35,468 bases of DNA from Flavobacteriaceae bacterium (GCA_024643385.1 JAHEMZ010000027.1:1-35468); one strand, 5' to 3'; shown: positions 1 through 8,915, numbered from the stretch's first letter. Notes: generated by a model not told the origin, from the letters alone. A program made the numbers and translations.

Positions 1-206
1 TTCATGCCGAATTCAGAGCCTTATCAAAGGTAATCTCAGGTGTTCTTGTGTGTTTGTTCGTGTATCATAACTGTTACATCATAATACGCGCTGTCAAAAA
101 ATTCCAATATATCAATGAACTTATAACTGTGAGATGCAACGGAATTGAACCGTTTTTACTGCCTTTCATCCCTGTAATGAACGTTGCTTTTTCTTCTAAG
201 CGGGTG
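1..206 (-). other. Probable rRNA operon leader (16S gene just off the left edge)
   Basis: No convincing ORF is seen on either strand. Read on the minus strand, the stretch follows two tandem strong promoters, contains a boxA-like element and several small hairpins (for example CCTT-TGAT-AAGG near the left end), and finishes with GGCATGAA at position 1. As I remember it, flavobacterial 16S genes start with a similar ATGAAGAGTTTGATCC context, so the mature 16S 5' end would begin within the next bases outside the window. A 5-bp stem with a 7-nt TTCAATT loop (138-154) looks like a tRNA T-arm, but no tRNA can be completed around it. The promoters and hairpins are visible; the rRNA assignment is inference, because no rRNA sequence is inside the window. 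Confidence 0.5.
105..120 (-). promoter_or_regulatory. boxA-like antitermination element in the rRNA leader
   Basis: On the minus strand the sequence is GTTCATTGATATATTG. It resembles the GTTCTTTGA-type boxA I remember from Bacteroidota rRNA leaders and spacers. It lies about 85 nt downstream of the inner promoter, where a Nus-factor binding site would be expected. The assignment depends on the rRNA leader interpretation. Confidence 0.35.
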
Positions 207-236
207 CAAATGTACACTTATTTTTTTATTCCGCAA
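207..236 (-). promoter_or_regulatory. Inner promoter (P2) of the leftward stable-RNA transcript
   Basis: On the minus strand TTG (236-234) is followed by 19 nt and TACATTTG (214-207), a full match to the Bacteroidota TAnnTTTG -7 element. The -7 box runs straight into CACCCGC, giving TTTGCACCCGC, identical to the outer promoter and to the tRNA promoter near 15800. Confidence 0.65.
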
Positions 237-320
237 TTTTATTTAGAAAAATAAAGAACTTTTTTAATTCGCTTTTCGGAAACTCTAAAAACAGACAGAT
301 ATTCCTATTCAAAGCGGGTG

Positions 321-351
321 CAAAGATAATTCTGTTTTTGACAATCACAAA
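321..351 (-). promoter_or_regulatory. Outer promoter (P1) of the leftward stable-RNA transcript
   Basis: On the minus strand TTTG (351-348), 19 nt, then TATCTTTG (328-321) fits the consensus with no mismatch. It lies 114 bp upstream of the inner promoter and shares the TTTGCACCCGC initiation sequence. Between this promoter and the thrS promoter (about 352-537) I see only AT-rich sequence with no gene or clear element. Confidence 0.65.
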
Positions 352-537
352 TAAAACCTTTAAGATTTTTAAAAGAATTTCCCCGCTATTAACCAACCCC
401 TTGAAACAAGCATCTTTACAATAAATACCACTTTCATGCTCACTCTTTACCTATATATTTATACTAAATTTGGCTTACCCACCCTTCCTCTCCTTTTTTA
501 CTCCTTAAAACTATTTATCAATCTCCTTCTAACCCTA

Positions 538-568
538 TTGTAAAACGAAATTAGTAATAGTATCTTTG
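538..568 (+). promoter_or_regulatory. Promoter of thrS-infC-rpmI-rplT
   Basis: TTG (538-540), 20 nt, then TATCTTTG (561-568) matches the Bacteroidota consensus. Transcription would start near 575, leaving a leader of only about 13 nt before the thrS ATG at 588, so a T-box-like or other long leader control of thrS is not possible from this promoter. Confidence 0.65.
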
Positions 569-587
569 CACTCTAATTTTATTGAGA

Positions 588-2534
588 ATGATTGCAATTA
601 CCTTACCTGACGGAAGTGTAAAGAACTATGAAAAAGGAGCCACTCCAATGGATGTGGCAAAGAGCATTAGCGAAGGATTGGCTAGAAATGTAATCTCAGC
701 TTCCTTTAACCATACTGCTGTTGAAGTATCTACCCCGCTCCTGGAAAATGGAAGCCTTATATTATATACCTGGAATGATGATGCCGGTAAAAAAGCGTTC
801 TGGCATTCTAGTGCGCATATCTTGGCGCAAGCGCTGGAAGCCTTATATCCAAACGTAAAACTGTGGGTGGGTCCGGCCATTGAACGTGGATTTTATTATG
901 ATGTTGACCTGGGTGACCAATCCATTTCAGAAAAAGACTTTAAGGACATAGAAGATAAAATGCTTGAAATTGCACGGGGAAAGCACGATTTTCATATGCG
1001 TTCCGTGAGTAAAAAAGAAGCCTTATCTTATTATCAGGGAAAGAATGAATATAAAGTTGATCTTATAGAAGGCCTGGAGGATGGCAGTATCACTTTTTGC
1101 GATCACGACACTTTTACCGATCTATGCCGCGGGGGACATATTCCTAATACAGGCATCGTAAAGGCCGTTAAAGTTCTTAGTGTTGCCGGGGCCTACTTTA
1201 AAGGGGATGAGAAAAACAAGCAACTTACCCGTGTTTATGGCATTAGTTTCCCTAAACAAAAGGACCTAACAGATTACCTTACCCTTTTAGAGGAAGCCAA
1301 AAAACGAGATCACCGAAAACTGGGAAAAGAATTGGACCTTTTCACTTTTTCTCCGCGTGTAGGTCAAGGCCTCCCGCTATGGCTGCCTAAAGGCGCCGCA
1401 TTGCGTGAACGATTGGAGAGCTTTTTGAAAGCGGCCCAGAAAAAGGCCGGTTATGAAATGGTTGTTTCTCCACATATAGGACAAAAGGAATTATATGTGA
1501 CTTCAGGGCATTTTGCCAAATACGGAGCAGATAGTTTTGGTGTGATCAAAACACCCAATGAAGGGGAAGAATTTATGTTAAAACCTATGAATTGTCCTCA
1601 TCATTGTGAAATGTACAACAGTAAACCTTGGTCCTATAAAGATCTGCCGAAACGATTTGCCGAATTTGGCACTGTTTATCGATACGAACAAAGTGGAGAG
1701 TTACATGGCTTAACGCGCGTTCGCGGATTTACGCAAGATGATGCCCATATTTTTTGCACACCGGATCAATTGGATGCAGAGTTTATGGAGGTCATTGATC
1801 TAGTGCTATATGTTTTTGGGTCTTTAGGGTTTGAAAACTTTACTGCACAAGTCTCCATTCGGGATCCCCATCAACCCGAAAAATATATTGGAAGTCTTGA
1901 AAATTGGGATAAGGCCGAAAAAGCGATCATCAATGCCGCAGATAAGAAAGGGTTGGATTATGTGATAGAGGAAGGTGAAGCCGCATTCTATGGCCCTAAA
2001 CTTGACTTTATGGTCAAAGATGCCCTGGGAAGGAGCTGGCAATTGGGAACCATTCAGGTGGATTACAATCTTCCGGAGCGATTTGAATTGGAGTACAAAG
2101 GGAATGACAATGAAATGCACAGACCCGTCATGATCCACCGAGCACCTTTTGGTAGCATGGAACGATTTATTGCTATCTTATTGGAGCATACGGGAGGAAA
2201 TTTCCCTTTATGGTTGATGCCTGAACAAGTGAACATCCTCTCTCTGAGTGAGAAATATGAAAAATACGCGCAAAAAGTTTTAAATTTGCTGGAAAAACAC
2301 GAAATTCGCGCCCTCGTTGACAACCGCAATGAGACAATTGGCAAGAAAATCAGGGAATCAGAAATGAACAAAATCCCGTTTATGCTGATTGTGGGAGAGC
2401 AAGAAGAGAAAGATGGAACGATTTCTGTTAGAAGACATGGTCATGGAGACCTTGGTTCTATGGAGGTGGAAACCTTCGCAAAGATGATCGAAGCGGAAGT
2501 CAAAAGTGAAATAAAAGAATTCAAAGAAGTTTAA
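588..2534 (+). CDS. thrS: Threonine-tRNA ligase
   Basis: Charges tRNA-Thr with threonine in the cytoplasm and edits mischarged Ser-tRNA. The 648-residue product has the full bacterial layout: TGS domain (about 1-62), editing domain with HSSAH (H73, H77) and the C180/H184 pair in CRGGH, then the class II catalytic core with motif 2 ([10 protein letters not shown]) and motif 3 ([11 protein letters not shown]), and the C-terminal anticodon-binding domain. The active-site zinc ligands are present: Cys336 in MNCPHHC, His387 in DDAHIF, and the His of IHRAPFG. I start at ATG 588; an in-frame TTG two codons upstream (582) is less likely. First gene of the translation operon; infC follows after 16 nt. 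Confidence 0.97.
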   Translation: MIAITLPDGSVKNYEKGATPMDVAKSISEGLARNVISASFNHTAVEVSTPLLENGSLILYTWNDDAGKKAFWHSSAHILAQALEALYPNVKLWVGPAIERGFYYDVDLGDQSISEKDFKDIEDKMLEIARGKHDFHMRSVSKKEALSYYQGKNEYKVDLIEGLEDGSITFCDHDTFTDLCRGGHIPNTGIVKAVKVLSVAGAYFKGDEKNKQLTRVYGISFPKQKDLTDYLTLLEEAKKRDHRKLGKELDLFTFSPRVGQGLPLWLPKGAALRERLESFLKAAQKKAGYEMVVSPHIGQKELYVTSGHFAKYGADSFGVIKTPNEGEEFMLKPMNCPHHCEMYNSKPWSYKDLPKRFAEFGTVYRYEQSGELHGLTRVRGFTQDDAHIFCTPDQLDAEFMEVIDLVLYVFGSLGFENFTAQVSIRDPHQPEKYIGSLENWDKAEKAIINAADKKGLDYVIEEGEAAFYGPKLDFMVKDALGRSWQLGTIQVDYNLPERFELEYKGNDNEMHRPVMIHRAPFGSMERFIAILLEHTGGNFPLWLMPEQVNILSLSEKYEKYAQKVLNLLEKHEIRALVDNRNETIGKKIRESEMNKIPFMLIVGEQEEKDGTISVRRHGHGDLGSMEVETFAKMIEAEVKSEIKEFKEV

Positions 2535-2550
2535 TTAAATCTGAATAGCC

Positions 2551-3105
2551 ATAGCAATACGAAGAAAAAGAAGCTCAGGTCCGTCCCGCATCATTAAGGA
2601 AGACCAACATAGAATCAATGAAAAGATTCGATCTCAAGAAGTACGCCTTGTTGGGGAAAATGTTGAAATTGGAGTTTACTCCACTAAACAAGCCTTAACC
2701 ATTGCGCAAGAGCAGGAGTTGGACCTTGTAGAAATTTCACCTAATGCAGAACCTCCGGTTTGCAAGGTGATGGATTACAAAAAGTTCGTTTACGAACAGA
2801 AGAAAAGAGACAAGGTACTTAAAGCCAAAACCACTAAAGTAGTGATCAAGGAAATTAGGTTTGGTCCTAATACCGATGATCATGATTACGATTTCAAGAA
2901 GAAACACGGTGAAAAGTTTCTGAAAGAAGGTGCAAAGCTCAAAGCCTACGTGTTCTTTAAAGGTAGATCCATCATTTATAAAGATCAAGGTGAGATCTTA
3001 TTACTTCGATTGGCACAAGATTTAGAAGAGTTTGGTAAGGTGGAACAAATGCCGAAACTGGAAGGAAAGCGAATGACAATGTTCATTGCTCCTAAAAAGA
3101 AATAA
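2551..3105 (+). CDS. infC: Translation initiation factor IF-3, non-standard AUA start
   Basis: IF-3 binds the 30S subunit, keeps it free of 50S and rejects non-standard initiator codons. The reading frame carrying [20 protein letters not shown] and the C-domain [17 protein letters not shown] extends well upstream of the first ordinary start (TTG 2719), through [20 protein letters not shown], which is the known IF-3 N-domain. In this frame a UGA lies at 2542-2544 and there is no ATG, GTG or TTG before 2719. Starting at AUA 2551 gives MAIRRKR, which fits the usual Bacteroidota IF-3 N-terminus, and 184 residues, a normal length. AUA 2545 is the only close alternative. A rare start codon on infC is the known basis of IF-3 autoregulation in Escherichia coli (AUU there). 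Upstream thrS ends at 2534. Confidence 0.88.
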   Translation: MAIRRKRSSGPSRIIKEDQHRINEKIRSQEVRLVGENVEIGVYSTKQALTIAQEQELDLVEISPNAEPPVCKVMDYKKFVYEQKKRDKVLKAKTTKVVIKEIRFGPNTDDHDYDFKKKHGEKFLKEGAKLKAYVFFKGRSIIYKDQGEILLLRLAQDLEEFGKVEQMPKLEGKRMTMFIAPKKK

Positions 3106-3192
3106 TGCTTCGACTCTGCTCAACAAATCAATTTGTGAAAGTGGAATTGAAAGCAATAATGATAAAGCGAAATAAATAAAAACGTAGGAAAG

Positions 3193-3390
3193 ATGCCTAA
3201 ACAAAAAACAAAATCCAGTGCCAAGAAGCGTTTCAAGCTAACAGGGACAGGTAAAATCAAAAGAAAGCACGCCTTTAAAAGTCATATCTTGACAAAGAAA
3301 TCGACGAAGCGTAAGCTTGCTCTAACTCATGACACCGTGGTGCACAAGAGTGACGAGAGTAATGTTAAACAAATGCTTCGAATGAAGTAA
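3193..3390 (+). CDS. rpmI: 50S ribosomal protein L35
   Basis: A 65-residue, very basic protein with the typical L35 start [20 protein letters not shown] and the [17 protein letters not shown] segment. Component of the large ribosomal subunit. It lies between infC (87 nt gap) and rplT (99 nt gap), the gene order usual across bacteria, and is probably transcribed from the thrS promoter. No mutation or length change is evident. Confidence 0.97.
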   Translation: MPKQKTKSSAKKRFKLTGTGKIKRKHAFKSHILTKKSTKRKLALTHDTVVHKSDESNVKQMLRMK

Positions 3391-3489
3391 TCGTTTAACC
3401 GGTTAAAACAATTTAATAACCCTGGAGTACGGCCAATTATGAAAAAGTGTTGAGAAATCAACCGCCTGCTACAAAAAAAACTTAAAATT

Positions 3490-3834
3490 ATGCCAAGATC
3501 AGTAAATTCAGTTGCCAAAAGAGCCAGAAGAAAAAAGGTTCTAAAGCAAGCCAAAGGATACTTTGGAAGACGTAAAAATGTATGGACAGTTGCTAAGAAC
3601 GCCGTTGAAAAAGCGATGCAATATTCTTACAGAGACCGTCGTGCAAAGAAGAGAACATTTCGTGCCTTGTGGATCACTCGTATTAATGCGGGAGCCAGAT
3701 TACACGGTTTGTCCTATTCGATGTTAATGGGAAAACTTAAAGCCAATAATATAGAGCTTAACCGTAAGGTGCTTGCTGATTTGGCTATGAATCACCCGGA
3801 AGCTTTCGAAGCTATTGTAAACAAAGTAAAATAA
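3490..3834 (+). CDS. rplT: 50S ribosomal protein L20
   Basis: L20 (114 residues) binds 23S rRNA early in 50S assembly. The sequence [20 protein letters not shown] and the conserved stretch [27 protein letters not shown] is full length and standard. It is the last gene of the operon and is followed by a strong hairpin terminator. In some bacteria L20 represses rpmI-rplT translation by binding mRNA; the 99-nt spacer in front contains a 14-bp perfect palindrome (3394-3407), but I cannot show that L20 binds it. Confidence 0.97.
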   Translation: MPRSVNSVAKRARRKKVLKQAKGYFGRRKNVWTVAKNAVEKAMQYSYRDRRAKKRTFRALWITRINAGARLHGLSYSMLMGKLKANNIELNRKVLADLAMNHPEAFEAIVNKVK

Positions 3835-3869
3835 GGCGAAAGCCTATAGTAATAACAACTTATTTCGCT

Positions 3870-3901
3870 AAAAAAACCCGCTCCATTGAGCGGGTTTTTT
3901 G
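3870..3901. terminator. Bidirectional terminator between rplT and the 3903-5162 gene
   Basis: The hairpin AAAAAACCCGCTC, loop CATT, GAGCGGGTTTTTT is a perfect stem with A-run and T-run on opposite sides, so it can stop the rplT transcript and the convergent minus-strand transcript. Confidence 0.92.
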
Positions 3902-3902
3902 T

Positions 3903-5162
3903 TTAGGTCTTTTGCTTTTTCTTCTTTGCCGCCGGAAATAATACATTATTCAGGATCAACCGGTAACCGGGCGAATTGGGATGAAGTGCCAATTCCGTTT
4001 TGGCATCCCCTACCCTATGTTGATAATCTTCCGGATCATGGCCTCCGTAATAGGTAAAGAATCCTTTGCCTCTAATTCCATGAATGTATCTAGCCTCCCC
4101 ATTGCTCTTATTTTCACCCATTACCAAAACAGTAGATTTCAATTCGTCCGGTGCAAAGGAAGTGGTTTGCCCCATAAATCCTTTCACGAGCGAAGTATGA
4201 TTTTGCACCAACATACACGGAATTGGATCCCATTTTGCTGAATAATCCATGAGTGTGAAATAATCTGTTTCCTTGTTTATCGTACGACGATTCGTCATAT
4301 CAATACTTGAAAACTCATATACCATCGGACTTCGTTCTAAAATAAAATCGGTGAAAGCAAATGTTTTATTGTAATCGATCTTACTTTGGTAGCCGGATTC
4401 ACTAGGGTCACCATCGAACATGGGTTCACATATATCAACCCCTTCCGCAGCGAGTGCAATATCAAAGCTATCCGTTGCACTGCACATGGCGAACATAAAC
4501 CCTCCTCCAATGACATAATCTCGAATCTTTAAGGCTACATCTCTTTTTTCTTCGGAAACCTTCGAATAACCCAATTTGGCAGCTAATTCTTCCGCATCTC
4601 TTTTTTGTTCAATATACCAGGGAGCGGATCGATACGCTCTGTAGAATTTACCGTATTGACCCGTAAAATCTTCGTGATGTAAATGAAGCCAATCATATAA
4701 TAACAATTGATCGCTTAAGACTTCCTCGTCGTAAATTACCGTATACGGTATCTCCGCATACGTAAGCACCATGGTCACTGCGTCGTCCCAAGGCTGATTG
4801 CCCTTGGGCGAATAAACGGCGATCTTTGGTGCTTTTTCAAGCACCACAGCCTCCATATTCTGTGAGGGGCTGCTGATATCCAGTAAAATTTGATTCGCTT
4901 GATGATCACTAATGATTTCGAAAGACACCCCTCTTATTTGGCATTCTACCCGGATGGCTTCACTGTCGGGCAATAGAAATGAGCCACCACGATAATTGAG
5001 CAACCACTTAGCTTTTAACTGTTTTTCAAGGGTCCAGTAGGTAATCCCATAGGCTTTAAGGTGCTCCGTCTGACTCTCTGCATCCATCGGAATAAGGATA
5101 TAAGACGCATAACTTTTAAACGACAGAAATAAAATAAAAAGGGTAAGAATAATTCGACTCAT
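3903..5162 (-). CDS. Secreted conserved Bacteroidota protein, often labelled asparagine synthetase B
   Basis: A 419-residue protein with an N-terminal signal peptide (about residues 1-20, MSRIILTLFILFLSFKSYAS), so probably periplasmic. I recognise it as a highly conserved flavobacterial protein that databases tend to call asparagine synthetase B, but I see neither the N-terminal nucleophile Cys nor the SGGxDS ATP-binding motif of real AsnB. Instead there are repeated strand-like segments (KIAVYSPKG, YTVIYDEEVL), a LHLHHEDFTGQYGKF motif, IGGGFMFAMCSATDSFDIAL and YYGGHDPEDYQH, suggesting a flavodoxin-like or glutamine-amidotransferase-like fold. It ends in the basic tail FPAAKKKKQKT. Function unknown; the name should not be taken as an activity. 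Probably a single-gene unit ending at the shared terminator. Confidence 0.85.
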   Translation of the reverse strand: MSRIILTLFILFLSFKSYASYILIPMDAESQTEHLKAYGITYWTLEKQLKAKWLLNYRGGSFLLPDSEAIRVECQIRGVSFEIISDHQANQILLDISSPSQNMEAVVLEKAPKIAVYSPKGNQPWDDAVTMVLTYAEIPYTVIYDEEVLSDQLLLYDWLHLHHEDFTGQYGKFYRAYRSAPWYIEQKRDAEELAAKLGYSKVSEEKRDVALKIRDYVIGGGFMFAMCSATDSFDIALAAEGVDICEPMFDGDPSESGYQSKIDYNKTFAFTDFILERSPMVYEFSSIDMTNRRTINKETDYFTLMDYSAKWDPIPCMLVQNHTSLVKGFMGQTTSFAPDELKSTVLVMGENKSNGEARYIHGIRGKGFFTYYGGHDPEDYQHRVGDAKTELALHPNSPGYRLILNNVLFPAAKKKKQKT

Positions 5163-5283
5163 AGTGCTAAGATAACGACAAAAATTGAGCCATAATAGAT
5201 TAAATGACAGAACTAGCCTCCAATTAAGTGATCCTATAAAATAGAAGAAATAGTGAAAGAAATTTAACCTGAAATGCTACCGA

Positions 5284-6840
5284 TTAGAATGGAACATCCT
5301 CACTGTCGTCAACTGAGGAAAGATCATCATTCATGGAGCTTCCAAAGGCTTCTCCCGGGGAAGGATAATGGTCTGTTTTAAAGGTGTCATCATTCGCGGC
5401 ATCGTTCATACGAGAATGGATCTCAGTAGGATAATCGAATAATTCTAGGTTGTCGAATTTACCTAAGTGTCCAATGAATTTCAACCGTATTTCATCCAAT
5501 CCTCCGTTACGGTGTTTGGCTACGATAAATTCGGCTTGACCTGCCGTTGGCGTGCGCTCCTCATCGTCCCATTCATCAATCTTATAATACTCGGGGCGAT
5601 AAATGAAGGAAACAATATCTGCATCCTGTTCAATGGCTCCGGATTCTCTAAGGTCACTGAGCAATGGTCTTTTTGTACCCCCTCGGGTCTCAACGGCCCG
5701 AGAAAGCTGAGACAAGGCAATAACAGGGACATTTAATTCTTTGGCCAGTGCTTTCAGGTTTCGGGAAATGGTAGATATTTCTTGCTCCCTATTTCCCCCT
5801 TTTTGAGTTCCACCGGCTGTCATCAACTGCAGGTAGTCGATCATGATCAATTTAATTCCGTGTTGTGAAGCCAAACGACGTGCCTTCGCACGAAGATCGA
5901 AAATAGAAAGGGAAGGAGTATCATCGATAAATAAAGGCGCTTTTTCAAGTCCCTTTACTTTTACATTCAATTGTTCCCATTCGTGTTTTTCAAGGTTTCC
6001 GGTACGTAATTTCTCAGATGACAATCCAGTTTCAGAGGAGATCAGTCGAGTGATCAACTGTACAGAAGACATTTCCAACGAGAAGAATGCGACCGGAATA
6101 TTGTATTCAACGGCCATATTGCGGGCCATCGAAAGTGTAAGGGCGGTCTTACCCATCCCGGGACGTGCGGCAATAATGATCAGATCACTAGGCTGCCACC
6201 CGGAAGTAAGCTTATCCACACGACTAAATCCGGAAGGAATACCTGACAAACCTTCACGGTTGGCAATTTCCTCGATTCTCTTCTTAGCTTGAATGACCAA
6301 ACTCTGGGCAGTTTCTGAAGATCGCTTTAAGTTTCCTTGAGTGATCTCATACAATTTTGATTCCGCATTGTCGAGCAAATCAAATACATCCGTACCCTCA
6401 TCGTATGAATCCTCAATAATTTCACTCGAAATTTTAATTAGACTACGCTGAATATACTTCTGTAAAATGATACGTGCATGGAACTCGATATGCGCCGAAG
6501 AGGACACTTTTTGTGTCAATTGGATGAGATAAAATTCCCCTCCGATGATATCTAACTTTTTTTCTTTTTTTAATTGGGCCGAAACCGTTAATAAGTCAAC
6601 CGGCTGACTACTCTGAAAGAGAACATAGATGGCTTCAAATATCTGCTGATGAGCTTCTTTATAGAACACTTCTGCATGAAGAATATCGATCACTTCATCG
6701 ACCCCTTTCTTATCTATCATCATCGCTCCAAGGACAACCTCCTCTAAATCAACTGCTTGTGGAGGTATTTTTCCTTTTTCCAAAGAAATCACCTGGCCAG
6801 ATCGACTAGCGTATGATGTTTGAGGTTGAACTTTTTCCAT
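5284..6840 (-). CDS. dnaB: Replicative DNA helicase
   Basis: Hexameric 5'-3' helicase that unwinds the chromosome at the replication fork. The 518-residue product has the N-terminal DnaB domain (IPPQAVDLEEVVLGAMM onward, about 25-130), a linker helix region, and the RecA-like motor with Walker A ARPGMGKTA (about residue 230) and Walker B LIMIDYLQLM (about 340), followed by LSQLSRAVETRGG and the arginine-finger region YRPEYY. The C-terminus is an acidic tail rich in Asp and Ser. No intein is present. It is transcribed leftward; the next gene upstream (accA) ends in its own terminator, so dnaB is likely transcribed alone. Confidence 0.97.
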   Translation of the reverse strand: MEKVQPQTSYASRSGQVISLEKGKIPPQAVDLEEVVLGAMMIDKKGVDEVIDILHAEVFYKEAHQQIFEAIYVLFQSSQPVDLLTVSAQLKKEKKLDIIGGEFYLIQLTQKVSSSAHIEFHARIILQKYIQRSLIKISSEIIEDSYDEGTDVFDLLDNAESKLYEITQGNLKRSSETAQSLVIQAKKRIEEIANREGLSGIPSGFSRVDKLTSGWQPSDLIIIAARPGMGKTALTLSMARNMAVEYNIPVAFFSLEMSSVQLITRLISSETGLSSEKLRTGNLEKHEWEQLNVKVKGLEKAPLFIDDTPSLSIFDLRAKARRLASQHGIKLIMIDYLQLMTAGGTQKGGNREQEISTISRNLKALAKELNVPVIALSQLSRAVETRGGTKRPLLSDLRESGAIEQDADIVSFIYRPEYYKIDEWDDEERTPTAGQAEFIVAKHRNGGLDEIRLKFIGHLGKFDNLELFDYPTEIHSRMNDAANDDTFKTDHYPSPGEAFGSSMNDDLSSVDDSEDVPF

Positions 6841-6951
6841 ATGGCGAATGTAAATAAAATGTTAAATCCAACTCCTAGTTTTTAGAATTAGCTGTTCACC
6901 ATTCCTTAACAATTGAACTGTTAATAACTTGAAAATATTGTTAATAAAGAT

Positions 6952-6985
6952 AAAAAAATCCGAGGGAATATCCTCGGATTTTTCG
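6952..6985 (-). terminator. Terminator downstream of accA
   Basis: A 12-bp perfect stem (6954-6965 with 6972-6983, core ATCCGAGG/CCTCGGAT) with a 6-nt loop is followed on the minus strand by a run of T. It sits about 25 nt past the accA stop. Confidence 0.9.
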
Positions 6986-7006
6986 AAAGGGTTGGTATTG
7001 TTGGAA

Positions 7007-7960
7007 TTAGGATTTGAACTCTCCCATCTCCGAATATTTTTTCATCCGTTTTTCAACTAAATCGGATGGGGATAAGTTCTTTAATTCATTATAAGCTTTA
7101 TCAATTGCCTTGGCCACCGAAATATAAGTGTTCTCACGATCGCTATGTGCGCCTCCAAGAGGTTCCTTCACAATTTGATCGATAAGTTTTAATTTTTTCA
7201 TGTCATCGGCGGTCAATTTCAAGGCTTCCGCTGCTTGTTCTTTGAACTCCCAGCTACGCCATAGAATAGACGAACAACTTTCCGGTGAGATGACTGAGTA
7301 CCAGGTATTTTCTAACATTAACACCTGATCACCCACTCCGATTCCAAGGGCTCCTCCACTGGCGCCCTCACCAATGATCACCACAATAATAGGTACTTCC
7401 AGGCGGGTCATCTCAATTATATTTCGGGCTATGGCTTCCCCTTGTCCGCGCTCTTCCGCTTCCAGACCGGGATAGGCACCCGGAGTGTCGATGAGAGTGA
7501 CTACCGGGATTCCGAATTTTTCGGCTGACTTCATTAATCGAAGTGCCTTCCGATACCCTTCCGGGTTCGCCATTCCAAAATTTCGAAATTGACGGGTCTT
7601 GGTATTATAGCCTTTTTGTTGTCCAATGATCATATAACTCTGATCCAAAATTTTTCCTAAGCCTCCAACCATCGCCTTATCGTCCTTAAAATTTCGATCG
7701 CCGTGTAATTCTAAAAAAGAATCCCCACAAATGGCTCTAATATAATCCATGGTATAGGGACGATCCGGATGGCGGGACAATTGGACTCGCTGCCAAGGGG
7801 TTAAATTTTTATAAATTTCCTTTTTGGTTTCAACCAATTTCTTCTCAATTTGTTTGCAGGTATTGGTTACGTCTACATTACTCTCTTCACCAATTTTGCA
7901 CGCTTTATCCAATTGTTCCTGCAACTCCTTGATGGGTAATTCAAAATCAAGATATTCCAT
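7007..7960 (-). CDS. accA: Acetyl-CoA carboxylase carboxyltransferase subunit alpha
   Basis: The alpha subunit of the carboxyltransferase that transfers carboxyl from biotin to acetyl-CoA, giving malonyl-CoA for fatty acid synthesis. The 317-residue length is typical. Visible family segments are [74 protein letters not shown] and [14 protein letters not shown]. Its partner accD is not in the window. It has a -7 promoter box inside the end of the upstream eamA gene, but could also be read from tgt through eamA; the gap to eamA is 52 nt. Confidence 0.97.
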   Translation of the reverse strand: MEYLDFELPIKELQEQLDKACKIGEESNVDVTNTCKQIEKKLVETKKEIYKNLTPWQRVQLSRHPDRPYTMDYIRAICGDSFLELHGDRNFKDDKAMVGGLGKILDQSYMIIGQQKGYNTKTRQFRNFGMANPEGYRKALRLMKSAEKFGIPVVTLIDTPGAYPGLEAEERGQGEAIARNIIEMTRLEVPIIVVIIGEGASGGALGIGVGDQVLMLENTWYSVISPESCSSILWRSWEFKEQAAEALKLTADDMKKLKLIDQIVKEPLGGAHSDRENTYISVAKAIDKAYNELKNLSPSDLVEKRMKKYSEMGEFKS

Positions 7961-7993
7961 AGGTCTTCTTGCTGAGGTTTGTTTACAAGTTTA

Positions 7994-8001
7994 CAAAGAT
8001 A
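7994..8001 (-). promoter_or_regulatory. Candidate -7 element of accA
   Basis: On the minus strand TATCTTTG lies 33 nt upstream of the accA ATG and matches TAnnTTTG exactly. The -33 region is poor (TTTC at 8022-8019 with 17 nt spacing), so the promoter may be weak. Confidence 0.4.
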
Positions 8002-8012
8002 AGATTTTGGGA

Positions 8013-8915
8013 TTAGCTGAAAGGCATTTGCCTATTTTTTCTATACAACCGGTTCTTAATAATTCCATTCGCAATCACCGTAATTAAAATAACCATCGCT
8101 CCGTAATAAAACTGAGGAGACATATTTTCTGCATCACCCAATACCCATAAAGCCAATAGAATTCCATAGACAGGCTCCAAATTTATGGTCAACATTACGG
8201 TATAGGGAGAAATCCATCGCATCACATAAACGGAGGCTATAAATGCATAGGCCGTACACGCAGAAGCCAAAAGGAAGAGATACCACCAATCGGAAGTGGA
8301 AAGCTGGAAAAACTGCGCGGTGAATGCTCCTTTAATTGCCAAAAATACCGTGATACAAAAAACGCCAAAACTAAGCTCGTAGAGTGCAATGGAAGAAGCG
8401 GGAAATCGCTTGGCATATTTGCCGTTTATCACGGAAAAAAGAGCACTTAAGAACGCAGAAATCAAGGCTAATAGAATCCCCATAAAATAAGCTGTGCTTG
8501 CCTGAAAAATAATATACAGTCCCACAATGGCAAGCAATCCGAAACACACCTCATACCAGATCACCTTCCGTCGATAAAAAATAGGCTCCAGTAAAGACGT
8601 AAAGAAAGCTCCGGTGGACATGACGGATAAGGTAACAGAGACGTTGGATGCTTTGATAGCTCCAAAAAAGGTTAACCAATGAACCGCTATGATTAGGCCC
8701 GCTAGACAAAACCCATATACCACCTTTTTCGGAAACTTAATGGGTTTGCGTGACACTAAAACAAAAATAAGAACCAGAACGGAAGCCAACAGCATTCGAT
8801 ACCACACTAATGGAATGGCCTCTAAAGAGATCAGTGCCCCTAAGACGGCCGTAAATCCCCATATAAAAACAATAAAATGGAGATGGAGATAATTGAGTAA
8901 TTTATCGTTTTGCAT
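8013..8915 (-). CDS. EamA/DMT-family membrane transporter
   Basis: A 300-residue, very hydrophobic protein with about ten membrane segments arranged as two EamA repeats, each of roughly 140 residues. It begins LHLHFIVFIWGFTAVLGALI, and the second repeat has the typical ...YAFIASVYVMRWISPYTVMLTINLEPVYG pattern near residue 220-250. Members of this drug/metabolite transporter family export amino acids, nucleotides or other metabolites; nothing in the sequence or context identifies the substrate. Its start overlaps the end of the upstream permease gene by 14 nt, so the two are probably translated together. Confidence 0.9.
   Translation of the reverse strand: MQNDKLLNYLHLHFIVFIWGFTAVLGALISLEAIPLVWYRMLLASVLVLIFVLVSRKPIKFPKKVVYGFCLAGLIIAVHWLTFFGAIKASNVSVTLSVMSTGAFFTSLLEPIFYRRKVIWYEVCFGLLAIVGLYIIFQASTAYFMGILLALISAFLSALFSVINGKYAKRFPASSIALYELSFGVFCITVFLAIKGAFTAQFFQLSTSDWWYLFLLASACTAYAFIASVYVMRWISPYTVMLTINLEPVYGILLALWVLGDAENMSPQFYYGAMVILITVIANGIIKNRLYRKNRQMPFS

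Noticed and set aside
130..205. tRNA-like gene on the minus strand
   Set aside because: A T-arm-like hairpin (138-154) and a 5-bp stem with a 7-nt loop are present, but no acceptor or D-arm can be formed and the loop lacks U33. More likely leader structure.
48..254. 68-codon open frame on the plus strand
   Set aside because: It runs antisense through the presumed rRNA leader and across the inner promoter, is rich in Phe, Tyr and Ile as expected of AT-rich noncoding DNA, and shows no known motif.
2719..3105. infC starting at TTG 2719
   Set aside because: This would remove the whole conserved IF-3 N-domain start, which is clearly encoded upstream in the same frame.
5843..6292. 149-codon open frame antisense to dnaB
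   Set aside because: Shadow of a strongly conserved gene; no independent promoter or motif.
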